Shown here piece after piece: positions 7,111 to 13,182 of a DNA stretch of 13,319 bases. Source of the stretch: JAHEFU01 sp020440645 (GTDB lineage Bacteria; 4484-113; JAFGCY01); contig JAGRNR010000078.1 of assembly GCA_020440645.1 (NCBI GenBank), positions 1-13,319 on the forward strand, in the 5' to 3' direction. The notes under the pieces were generated by a model, which made no database searches, was not told the DNA's origin, and saw only the letters and a list, made by a program, of their open reading frames with translations. How positions within the stretch are numbered: position 1 is the stretch's first letter; every line of letters begins with the position of its first letter. A program made the position numbers and the translations under genes.

Positions 7111-7883
7111 TGGAGTACTGGGAGGACTACGAGGTCATCGAGATCGAGACGCCAGAGCTGCTGAAACTGCACCTCCCGCTGGCCGGTTTCGGCCCGCGTG
7201 CCCTCGCATTCATCGTGGACAGCCTGATCATCGCCGTGGTCCAGCTCGTGCTGGGCGGCCTGCTTTTGATGGTCGGGATCGGCACGCTGGGCAGCGCGGG
7301 AGCCTCCGGCAACACCGGACTGGTGATCGCCTTCGTACTGATCGCGATCCTGCTGCTCATACTGCTCTACCCGGCCTACCACATCATGTTTGAGTCGATC
7401 TGGAACGGCCAGACCCCCGGCAAGCGCATGACCGGGATCCGCGTGGTGCGCCGCGGTGGCCTGCCGCTGACCCCGCAGTCGATCTGGATGCGCAACCTGA
7501 TGCGCCTGGTGGACATGCTGCCCAGCAACCAGTTCACCGGGCTTGTGAGCTTCTTCGTATCAGCCAGCCAGCAGCGCGTCGGCGACCTAGTGGCGGACAC
7601 CGTGGTGGTGCGCGAGTTCCAGCAGCAGCAGCCGGTCAGCTGGGTGCGCAGCTACGGCGGCAATCCGGCGATGGACACGCCGGAGATCGGCACGGTGACC
7701 CCGCGCATCGCGCTTGCGATCAACAGCTATCTGATGCGCGCCGTGAACTTCGAGCCGGAGCTCCGCCATAACCTCAGCGGCCGGCTGGTGCGTGCGCTGG
7801 GCTACAACGCGGATACGCTCAGCCTCGGGCAGCGCGACTCCTACCTGGCCTCGGTGCTGGCCCAGTACCACAGTCGCGGCTGA
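7110..7883 (+). CDS. RDD-family membrane protein
   Basis: A 257-aa protein with the RDD pattern: Arg30 in GPRALAFIVD with Asp37, two strong TM segments (about 31-58 and 70-92), the loop GQTPGKRMTGIRVV, RNLMRLVD at 128-135, then QRVGDLVADTVVV. RDD proteins are small integral membrane proteins; some are implicated in ion or solute transport, but most have no assigned role. Residues from about 185 onward form a soluble C-terminal extension of unknown function. ATG overlaps the stop of the IscU-like gene by one base, so the two are probably translationally coupled. Why a scaffold protein and an RDD protein are paired is not evident. Confidence 0.85.
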   Translation: MEYWEDYEVIEIETPELLKLHLPLAGFGPRALAFIVDSLIIAVVQLVLGGLLLMVGIGTLGSAGASGNTGLVIAFVLIAILLLILLYPAYHIMFESIWNGQTPGKRMTGIRVVRRGGLPLTPQSIWMRNLMRLVDMLPSNQFTGLVSFFVSASQQRVGDLVADTVVVREFQQQQPVSWVRSYGGNPAMDTPEIGTVTPRIALAINSYLMRAVNFEPELRHNLSGRLVRALGYNADTLSLGQRDSYLASVLAQYHSRG

Positions 7884-7938
7884 TCCCCCGAAAACGGAAC
7901 ATTTGGGCCGTTTCCCCGTCTATAGACTGTGCGCCGCG

Positions 7939-7971
7939 CGCAGGCCTGCGTGCATGCGCCACTGCTATGAT
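7939..7971 (+). promoter_or_regulatory. extended -10 promoter with overlapping palindrome
   Basis: TGCTATGAT (7963-7971) fits an extended -10 (TGn plus TATGAT). No good -35 is present; instead the perfect 12-bp palindrome CGCAGGCCTGCG (7939-7950) occupies the -35 position, where a regulator could bind. This would start transcription near 7978, ahead of the exported-protein gene and folD. Confidence 0.35.
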
Positions 7972-7991
7972 TGACGGGTTGGACACTATCA

Positions 7992-8007
7992 CCGGGCCTT
8001 GGCCCGG
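7992..8007 (+). other. 7-bp GC hairpin in the 5' leader
   Basis: CCGGGCC (7992-7998) and GGCCCGG (8001-8007) form a perfect stem with a two-base gap, about 18 bp before the start codon of the next gene. No T tract follows, so leader structure is more likely than a terminator. Confidence 0.4.
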
Positions 8008-8025
8008 ACAGGGTTGGATGCTTCT

Positions 8026-9483
8026 ATGAATGGACAGATTTCCCGCATGCGCAACACGGTCGTGGTGCTGGGCATTTGCGCCCTCTGGGCCTGGCCAGCG
8101 ATCGGCCACAGCGCCACGGAGGAGAACAGCAAGCGCTTGGAGAACCACTTCTCCTCGCTGGGCACGGTGGAATACTTCCTGCCTACACCGCTCGGCGGCC
8201 CGGAGATGGGTGCGGCTGTGATCCGTGACGGCGGCGGCTTCGAGATGCGGGTGGTGGAGCTGCGCAATGGCCAGCCCGTCAGCCGCCTGACGGAGCGCAT
8301 GCCGGAGTATACGGGCAAGCGCCCCTTCACCTTCCTGCTCACCGGGAAGCAGTTCCTCTCCTACCCGACCCGCAGCTGGACGGACGACAAGGGCCGCGCG
8401 CATGAAATCGGTGACCTGAAGATCTATGACATGACCGGCGAAAGCCCGCAGGTGCTGTTCGAGCTGGACAACGTGACCGACCTGGCCTTCCAGGCCAAGG
8501 GTGCGCTGACCGCGAGCAACCTCGTGTGGCAGCCGGCGGACCATTACCTGAACGTGGACGGCCTGTTCCCGGTGAAGTACAAGTACTTCATCATCCGCCA
8601 GGATGCGGCCGGGCAGTATGACATCATGCACCACCTCGAGCTGCTGCCGGATAACGGCCTCGTGGAAAGCGCGCGCTACAACAACCGCGCGGTCTACTAC
8701 TACCAGCTCGACGACCTGACGAACGCCATCGCCGCGATCGGCAAGGCCAACATCATCACCGACCGCGACCAGAGCGTGATCCTCAGCAACACCGACCTGC
8801 TCAAGAGTGAGCTGGCGGACCTCGAGTTCCAGGCCAGCCACAACCCGAGCAACATCGTGGACGAGGCGCGCATGTACTACTGGACCGGGCAGTACCAGTC
8901 CGCCCTGCGCGTACTGGAGACCCGCCAGCGCCGGATGAGTGACACCGACTGGGCGATGAGCGGGCTGTGCATGGCGCGGCTCAAGCGCTGGCCCGAGGCT
9001 GACAACATCACCGCCGAGCTGAAGCGCCGTGGCGTGCCCTGGCTGGGGGACTACCTCTCGGACCTGATGAAGGTCGCTGAGATCCAGCAGCTGCCGCGCG
9101 TGCTGGAGATCCAGATGCGTGCGATGGAAGCACTCGACCCGCAACACCCTGCGCTGGCCGCCGCCAAGGCACGCATCCTCGAGGGTGCCGGCAAGATGGA
9201 TGAGGCGCAGCGCCTGCTGGAGGGCTACCTGGCCCGCCGCCCGAACCGCGATGTGGAGGAGGCGCGCTACGAGCTGTACGGCATCTACTTCAACAAGGCT
9301 GACCAGCTCGGGATGGACCGCCTGCTGGCCGAGCTGAAGCAGGGCCAGCTGACGGACCTGAACTCTTACGTCAACCTGAAGGACTACCACGACTTCAGCG
9401 TGGTGATGGAGGAGCTGGAAGCGGACCAGACGGACTTCATCAAGTCGCCCGACAAGCCGCTGGATGACCTGACCTTGAAGTAA
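8026..9483 (+). CDS. exported TPR-like protein of unknown function
   Basis: A 485-aa protein. Residues 11-27 are hydrophobic, preceded by Arg7 and Arg10, and followed by a plausible signal peptidase I site near GHSA (30). There is no lipobox, so a periplasmic protein is likely. Residues about 45-200 are beta-rich with no motif I know. Residues about 215-445 are helical with TPR-like pairs, such as YYWTGQYQSALRVLETRQRR (285-304) and GAGKMDEAQRLLEGYLARRP (388-407). TPR domains bind proteins; no enzymatic residues are apparent. ATG 8026 and ATG 8047 are both possible starts; the second would give a tighter signal peptide. Neither has a strong ribosome binding site. folD follows 9 bp downstream in the same direction. 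Confidence 0.78.
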   Translation: MNGQISRMRNTVVVLGICALWAWPAIGHSATEENSKRLENHFSSLGTVEYFLPTPLGGPEMGAAVIRDGGGFEMRVVELRNGQPVSRLTERMPEYTGKRPFTFLLTGKQFLSYPTRSWTDDKGRAHEIGDLKIYDMTGESPQVLFELDNVTDLAFQAKGALTASNLVWQPADHYLNVDGLFPVKYKYFIIRQDAAGQYDIMHHLELLPDNGLVESARYNNRAVYYYQLDDLTNAIAAIGKANIITDRDQSVILSNTDLLKSELADLEFQASHNPSNIVDEARMYYWTGQYQSALRVLETRQRRMSDTDWAMSGLCMARLKRWPEADNITAELKRRGVPWLGDYLSDLMKVAEIQQLPRVLEIQMRAMEALDPQHPALAAAKARILEGAGKMDEAQRLLEGYLARRPNRDVEEARYELYGIYFNKADQLGMDRLLAELKQGQLTDLNSYVNLKDYHDFSVVMEELEADQTDFIKSPDKPLDDLTLK

Positions 9484-9486
9484 AAT
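9481..9486 (+). promoter_or_regulatory. possible internal -10 for folD
   Basis: TAAAAT matches five of six -10 positions and lies 6 nt before the GTG start, compatible with a leaderless folD transcript. It overlaps the stop codon of the upstream gene. No -35 is recognisable, so read-through from upstream is equally possible. Confidence 0.22.
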
Positions 9487-9492
9487 TGCCGC

Positions 9493-10395
9493 GTGGCAAA
9501 GCTCCTCGACGGCAAGCAGGCGGCGAAATCGATCAGGACGGCCCTGCGCAGGCAGATCCGGCTCTGGATGGCGGACGGGCATCCACAGCCGCATGCGGTG
9601 TTCATCCAGGTCGGTGACAACCCCGCCAGCTCGCAGTACGTCGGGATGAAGAACCGCCAGGCCGAGAAGATCGGCTGCCGCTCCACAATCGAGCTGCTGC
9701 CCGATGACACTACCCAGCAGCAGCTGCTGGCGCGCCTCGCGATCCACAATGCCGACCCCGGCGTGCACAGCATCCTCGTGCAGCTGCCGCTGCCGGCGCA
9801 CATGGACGAACAGCAGGTGGCGGAGTCGATCTCACCTTTGAAGGACGTGGACTGCTTCCACCCGGAGAATGTCGGGCGCGTCGCGCTCGGCCTGCCGGCC
9901 CCGCGGCCGGCCACCCCGCAGGGCATCATCAACCTGCTGGATGCCAACGGTATCGAACTGCAGGGCAAGCACGCCGTGGTGCTCGGGCGCAGCAACCTCG
10001 TCGGCAAGCCGCTCGGCCTGCTGCTGCTGGAGCGCAACTGCACCGTGACATACTGCCACAGCCGCACGGCCGACCTGGGTGCGGTGACCCGCCAGGCGGA
10101 CATCCTCGTGGCGGCCGCCGGACGTGCCGGGCTGGTGACGGGCGACATGGTGAAGCAGGGCGTGGTAGCCGTCGACGTCGGCACGAACTTCGTGCACATT
10201 CTTGATGACGCCGGTGAGCCGGAGTATGACGCGGATGGCGAGCCGCGCATGATGCTGGTTGGTGACCTGGTGTTTGACGAGGTGGCGGAGAAGGCCAGCT
10301 GGATCAGCCCGGTGCCGGGTGGCGTCGGCCCGATGACGATCGCCACGGTGCTGGAGAACACCGTCGCACTGTACCGCCGCATCGAAGGCGTGTAG
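9493..10395 (+). CDS. folD: bifunctional methylenetetrahydrofolate dehydrogenase/cyclohydrolase FolD
   Basis: A 300-aa cytosolic enzyme of the family's usual length. FolD oxidises 5,10-methylene-THF to methenyl-THF with NADP and hydrolyses it to 10-formyl-THF, feeding purine and fMet-tRNA synthesis. The catalytic YxxxK is Y49-K53 in SQYVGMK. LVQLPLP (95-101), KDVD (117-120), the nucleotide-binding GRSNLVGKP (165-173) and the C-terminal PVPGGVGPMT (273-282) are all present. Variations from the usual sequence are KDVDC where KDVDG is common and RPATP in place of PCTP. It starts with GTG and has no clear ribosome binding site; TAAAAT, formed partly by the stop codon of the preceding gene, ends 6 nt before it. 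The stop is directly followed by a pair of GGAG hairpins. Confidence 0.97.
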   Translation: MAKLLDGKQAAKSIRTALRRQIRLWMADGHPQPHAVFIQVGDNPASSQYVGMKNRQAEKIGCRSTIELLPDDTTQQQLLARLAIHNADPGVHSILVQLPLPAHMDEQQVAESISPLKDVDCFHPENVGRVALGLPAPRPATPQGIINLLDANGIELQGKHAVVLGRSNLVGKPLGLLLLERNCTVTYCHSRTADLGAVTRQADILVAAAGRAGLVTGDMVKQGVVAVDVGTNFVHILDDAGEPEYDADGEPRMMLVGDLVFDEVAEKASWISPVPGGVGPMTIATVLENTVALYRRIEGV

Positions 10396-10442
10396 GGAGG
10401 TCAGGCCCATGGCCTGACAGGAGGCCAATCCCATGGATTGGC
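10396..10442 (+). repeat. tandem pair of GGAG-footed mini-hairpins
   Basis: Copy one: GGAG (10396-10399), arms GTCAGGCC and GGCCTGAC (10400-10407 and 10411-10418), loop CAT. One base (A) separates it from copy two: GGAG (10420-10423), arms GCCAATCC and GGATTGGC (10424-10431 and 10435-10442), loop CAT. Foot, length and loop are identical while the stems differ, and both stems are perfect. The pair begins at the base after the folD stop codon and may act as its 3' end or stabilising structure. Confidence 0.8.
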
Positions 10443-10543
10443 AGAGCCGGCATTGTATCGGAATGGCAACTTGAGTCAGTGGATTGTGCGACAACTTCTG
10501 TAGCACCACTAGGCGATCATTTTTCCCACCATGCAGCACAGCC

Positions 10544-10579
10544 TGCGCAGCTCCGGCTTCGCCTCCGCAACGCGGCTCC
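10544..10579. repeat. 36-bp dispersed repeat, copy 1
   Basis: Starts TGCGCAGCTCCGGCTTCGCC and ends CGCGGCTCC. It recurs at 13007-13042 in the same orientation with a single C-to-T difference. It lies in the convergent gap between folD and the 77-aa ORF. Confidence 0.75.
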
Positions 10580-10580
10580 C

Positions 10581-10629
10581 TTGTGCGACTTGCGCCATTG
10601 AACGGTTGTGCGACTTGCGCCGCACCTCC
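10581..10629 (-). repeat. 16-bp direct repeat ending in a GGAG-footed hairpin
   Basis: TTGTGCGACTTGCGCC occurs at 10581-10596 and again at 10606-10621; its first nine bases also occur at 10484-10492. The second copy forms a hairpin on the minus strand: foot GGAG (10629-10626), arm GTGCGGC, loop GCAA, arm GTCGCAC (10608-10614), with one G-T pair. The foot abuts the stop codon of the 77-aa ORF. Confidence 0.65.
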
Positions 10630-10862
10630 TAGTCCGGCAGCTGGGCTTTCCCGGCATGGATCACGCTGATGCGGTCGAGGATCTCACGCCCCTTGGCAAC
10701 ATGCCCGAGCGCCGCCACCTTGTGGGCGCAGCCCGCCGGCACGTCCCGCATCTCGAAATGCGTGGCGCTGACCCGGCAGTGCGCTGCGGCACTCTCGAAT
10801 TCCTCGGCGGCCTGGTTGAACATCTCCGCCACTTCAATCGGTGTCACATCGTTGTCAGGCAT
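10629..10862 (-). CDS. 77-aa hypothetical protein downstream of cysS
   Basis: A small, largely helical, soluble protein with no TM segment or signal peptide; I do not recognise it. It contains Cys29, Cys45 and several His (35, 47, 54, 69), but not in a known metal-binding pattern. ATG lies 3 bp after the cysS stop, and AAGGGG about 8 bases before it, inside the end of cysS, is a fair ribosome binding site. That spacing supports a real gene co-transcribed with cysS. Its stop is fused to a GGAG-footed hairpin. The name can only be hypothetical. Confidence 0.65.
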   Translation of the reverse strand: MPDNDVTPIEVAEMFNQAAEEFESAAAHCRVSATHFEMRDVPAGCAHKVAALGHVAKGREILDRISVIHAGKAQLPD

Positions 10863-10865
10863 TGA

Positions 10866-12416
10866 TTACCCCTTCAGTTTCCAGCGCGCGCCCTCTGCGG
10901 TGTCCTCCACCTCCAGCCCACACTGTGCGAACAGGTCCCGCAGCATGTCGGCCTTGGCCCAGTCCTTGTCAGCGCGGGCCTGGCCGCGGGCCTCGACCAG
11001 CCTGTCAATAAAGGAATCCTGCGCTGCGGTGTCGGCACTGCCGCCGACGGGGAAGCAGTCCATCGCCAGCTGCGGGTAGAGCAGCTCATTCGGCCGCTCG
11101 ATGCCCAGCACATACAGGTGGCGCGCCAGGCAGCGGTAGGCCGCCAGCACCGAGGGCATGTCGTCAGATGACTCAATCCCGCCCTTGTACAGCTCATTGA
11201 CATACTCGAACATCGCAGCCGTGGCCTGCGGGCTGTTCACATCGTCATCCATCGCCTCACGGAACTTCGCGATGAACTTCGTTGCCAGCTCAGCGAACTG
11301 GCCGTACTCGTAGTAGTGGCGCAGGCGCGGTACGCGCATCTCCGGCTCTCGCAGAGAGGCGTATTCACCGCGCGCCGGTACGCCTTCCGCGACCTCGTCC
11401 CACTTTGACAGGCGTCCCTCTAGGATGTCCAGCAGGTTTGTGATCTTACGGTAGCCCTCGGCCGCGCTGTCTATAAGCTCGCCGCTGAAGGCCAGCTTGG
11501 TGCGGTAGTGGTTCATCGCATAGAACCAGCGCACCTTGTCATAGCTGTGGCGCTCCAGCAGGTCCGGCACACCGACCACGTTGCCAAGCGACTTGCTCAT
11601 CTTCTCGCCGCGCAGGTCGAGGTGCTCGGGGTGCATCCAGTACTTCACCCAGGTGGAGCAGCCGCACAGCGGTTCGCTCTGGGCGATCTCGTTCTCATGG
11701 TGCGGGAACATGTTGTCAACGGCCCCGCCGTGCAGGTCGAAGGTCGCGCCGAGCGTCTCACTGGACATCACGGAGCATTCGATATGCCAGCCGGGGCGGC
11801 CCTGCGGCCAGTCCGGATGGCCGGTCTGCCAGCTCGGCTGCCCGCCTTCGCTCGGCTTCCACAGTGTGAAGTCCGCCGGATTGCGCTTGCGCGAGACATC
11901 CTCGCCGACGCGGCCCGATGCACCGACCTGCTGCTCCTCGACCGTGCGGCCGCTGAGCTTGCCATAGCCGGGGAAGCTGGCCACGTCGTAGAACACCTCG
12001 CCGTTGACAACGTAGGCATGGCCCTTCTCGATCAGCTGGGCAACCATTTCGACCTGCCCGCGGATGAAGTCCGTGGCGCGGGTGTAGATGGCGTAGTCCT
12101 TGATCTTCAGCATCCGGCAGTCATTGCGGAAGCTGGCGATCACGCGCTCAGCGATGTCGATGCTGCCGACGGTGTCTGTCGCGCGGTCCATCAGCCGGTC
12201 GTCGATGTCGGTGTAGTTGATCACGCTCATCACGTGGTAGCCGTTGTACTCAAGGTAGCGGCGGAACATGTCCCAGAAGCAATAGGTCCGGGCGTGGCCG
12301 ATATGCATGCGCGAGTAGACGGTCAGGCCGCAGGTGTAGATGCGCACGACTTCCGGCGAGGCCGGGACGAAGGCTTCTTTCTTCCGTGACAGGGTGTTGA
12401 AAACGCGAAGCGCCAT
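10866..12416 (-). CDS. cysS: cysteinyl-tRNA synthetase
   Basis: A 516-aa class I aminoacyl-tRNA synthetase that charges tRNA-Cys in the cytosol. HIGH is at 38-41 (SRMHIGHART) and KMSKS at 272-276. The zinc ligands expected from the E. coli enzyme are present: Cys29 (TCGLTVY), Cys214 (HIECS), His239 and Glu243 (FPHHENE). INYTDIDDRL and GRPGWHIECS are further family landmarks. It is about 55 residues longer than E. coli CysRS. Some extra length lies before GRPGWH, where the stretch GGQPSWQTGHPDWPQ replaces a shorter linker. The ATG start has no Shine-Dalgarno; TAAAAT ends 7 nt upstream. The 77-aa ORF follows closely. Confidence 0.97.
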   Translation of the reverse strand: MALRVFNTLSRKKEAFVPASPEVVRIYTCGLTVYSRMHIGHARTYCFWDMFRRYLEYNGYHVMSVINYTDIDDRLMDRATDTVGSIDIAERVIASFRNDCRMLKIKDYAIYTRATDFIRGQVEMVAQLIEKGHAYVVNGEVFYDVASFPGYGKLSGRTVEEQQVGASGRVGEDVSRKRNPADFTLWKPSEGGQPSWQTGHPDWPQGRPGWHIECSVMSSETLGATFDLHGGAVDNMFPHHENEIAQSEPLCGCSTWVKYWMHPEHLDLRGEKMSKSLGNVVGVPDLLERHSYDKVRWFYAMNHYRTKLAFSGELIDSAAEGYRKITNLLDILEGRLSKWDEVAEGVPARGEYASLREPEMRVPRLRHYYEYGQFAELATKFIAKFREAMDDDVNSPQATAAMFEYVNELYKGGIESSDDMPSVLAAYRCLARHLYVLGIERPNELLYPQLAMDCFPVGGSADTAAQDSFIDRLVEARGQARADKDWAKADMLRDLFAQCGLEVEDTAEGARWKLKG

Positions 12417-12423
12417 GCCGGTT

Positions 12424-12429
12424 ATTTTA
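12424..12429 (-). promoter_or_regulatory. possible -10 of cysS (leaderless layout)
   Basis: On the minus strand this reads TAAAAT, and it ends 7 nt before the cysS ATG. Transcription would then start at the start codon itself, which agrees with the missing ribosome binding site. No -35 match is visible. Confidence 0.35.
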
Positions 12430-12448
12430 GCGGGGGGCTACGGTGGGA

Positions 12449-12499
12449 ATGAGCAATGAGTTCATTGAGCAATGAGTGGTGAAGAATGAGCAATGAGAT
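12449..12499 (+). repeat. heptanucleotide repeat block around GAGCAATGAG
   Basis: GAGCAATGAG occurs at 12451-12460, 12467-12476 and 12488-12497. Most of the block falls into 7-base units, for example ATGAGTG, GTGAAGA, ATGAGCA, ATGAGAT from 12472 to 12499. It lies just upstream of cysS. Confidence 0.7.
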
Positions 12500-12597
12500 C
12501 ATGCTGCATTTCGTATCTCGTTCAAAGTTTGCACTGCTCAGATTGCCTGTGTTTTTCCTTTTCGTCACCCCCGAGGATCAATCCTCATTGATTGTTT

Positions 12598-12620
12598 GCC
12601 AGGCTGACAGCCTGTCCTCC
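12598..12620 (-). repeat. GGAG-footed mini-hairpin
   Basis: On the minus strand: GGAG, arm GACAGGCT, loop GTC, arm AGCCTGGC. One mismatch lies near the foot. It is a near copy of the perfect hairpin at 12792-12814. Confidence 0.65.
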
Positions 12621-12633
12621 GCTGGAGTATCAC

Positions 12634-12735
12634 CACAAAACTCACAAAGCACACAAAGATTCCTGGATGGTCACAAAGTTCGGCTTTGTGATCCATTAAC
12701 CAACTTCGTGGACTATGTGTCCTTTGTGGTTGATC
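12634..12735. repeat. CACAAAG nonamers and flanking inverted copies
   Basis: CACAAAA, CACAAAG, CACAAAG recur with a 9-base period (12634-12658). A central hairpin follows, with arms TCACAAAG (12671-12678) and CTTTGTGA (12684-12691), then an inverted copy near 12720-12732 (CCTTTGTGGTT). The whole block is loosely palindromic. Confidence 0.55.
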
Positions 12736-12745
12736 AAACCAGTGA

Positions 12746-12814
12746 CCGGCTTGCGCCGGGATATCGCGCCGAGCTTGCGCTCGACCTCCGTGCCAGGCTG
12801 ACAGCCTGGCCTCC
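12746..12814 (-). repeat. array of three mini-hairpins, two with GGAG feet
   Basis: On the minus strand in order: GGAG with arms GCCAGGCT and AGCCTGGC, loop GTC (12814-12792); two bases; GGAG with arms GTCGAGC and GCTCGGC, loop GCAA (12789-12768, one G-T pair); then arms CCGGC and GCCGG, loop GCAA (12759-12746) without a foot. Confidence 0.7.
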
Positions 12815-12826
12815 AAAGTAAAGTCC

Positions 12827-12874
12827 GGAGTGTGGCCCGAAGGCCACATGGCCATGCCGGAAATCCGGCACTCC
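12827..12874. repeat. inverted pair of GGAG-footed mini-hairpins (BIME-like)
   Basis: Plus strand: GGAG (12827-12830), arms TGTGGCC and GGCCACA around CGAA (UUCG if read from the other strand), spacer TGGCCA (12849-12854), arms TGCCGG and CCGGCA around AAAT, then CTCC (12871-12874), so the second foot is GGAG on the minus strand. It has the same plan as 6291-6342, whose spacer is GGGCCA. Confidence 0.75.
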
Positions 12875-12877
12875 GTG

Positions 12878-12975
12878 GAGCAATGAGTCATGAAGAGTGA
12901 GCAATGAAATTCCTGGCGGTCGAAGTAATCTCCGAACTCTGTCAGGCTCATTGCTCATTTTTCATTGCTCATCGC
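12878..12975. repeat. heptamer arrays in inverted orientation
   Basis: The left array (12881-12908) reads CAATGAG, TCATGAA, GAGTGAG, CAATGAA. The right array (12948-12975) reads TCATTGC, TCATTTT, TCATTGC, TCATCGC, exactly phased in sevens. TGAGCAATGAAA (12898-12909) is perfectly complementary to 12960-12971, giving a 12-bp inverted repeat around a 50-bp centre. Confidence 0.65.
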
Positions 12976-12981
12976 TTTCCA

Positions 12982-13042
12982 GCCAAGCTTACAGCTTGGC
13001 CTCCGTTGCGCAGCTTCGGCTTCGCCTCCGCAACGCGGCTCC
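12982..13042 (-). repeat. GGAG-footed hairpin joined to copy 2 of the 36-bp repeat
   Basis: Minus strand: GGAG (13004-13001), arm GCCAAGCT, loop GTA, arm AGCTTGGC (12989-12982), a perfect 8-bp stem. Compared with the hairpin at 12792-12814, a G-C pair has become A-T on both arms. The 36-bp repeat follows at 13007-13042. Confidence 0.75.
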
Positions 13043-13091
13043 GTGGGACTGGGAATCCCCGGCCGGGCGTCGTAGTCCATCCGGCCTGCGA

Positions 13092-13107
13092 TGCCTGTTG
13101 CCAGGCA
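13092..13107. repeat. 6-bp hairpin with TTGC loop
   Basis: TGCCTG (13092-13097) and CAGGCA (13102-13107) pair around TTGC, the same loop as in the hairpins at 10608-10625 and 12768-12785 read on the plus strand. No GGAG foot. Confidence 0.4.
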
Positions 13108-13114
13108 GCGCACC

Positions 13115-13132
13115 ACATCAAGCGCTTGATGT
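13115..13132. promoter_or_regulatory. perfect 18-bp palindrome
   Basis: ACATCAAGC followed directly by GCTTGATGT, with no spacer. This is the shape of a dimeric regulator site, but no gene start lies within the window downstream of it, so the role is unknown. Confidence 0.35.
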
Positions 13133-13182
13133 TAGGTATTATCCTTTGCAGGGAAAATTGGTCAAATAATTTAACATTGGAG

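Noticed and set aside
7888..7916. Terminator after the RDD gene
   Set aside because: AAACGG and CCGTTT could pair, but the stem is short, the loop is 10 nt and C residues rather than a T tract follow.
7819..9801. A 660-codon open frame on the minus strand
   Set aside because: It is antisense to the exported protein and folD; composition is skewed (rich in R, H, V, Q, L) with no domain, as expected from a GC-rich shadow frame.
11508..12389. A 293-codon open frame on the plus strand opposite cysS
   Set aside because: Shadow of cysS, which has all its catalytic motifs; the antisense product has no recognisable domain.
12598..13004. CRISPR array
   Set aside because: The repeated units are short hairpins with changing sequence and no constant repeat-spacer alternation; no cas genes are nearby.
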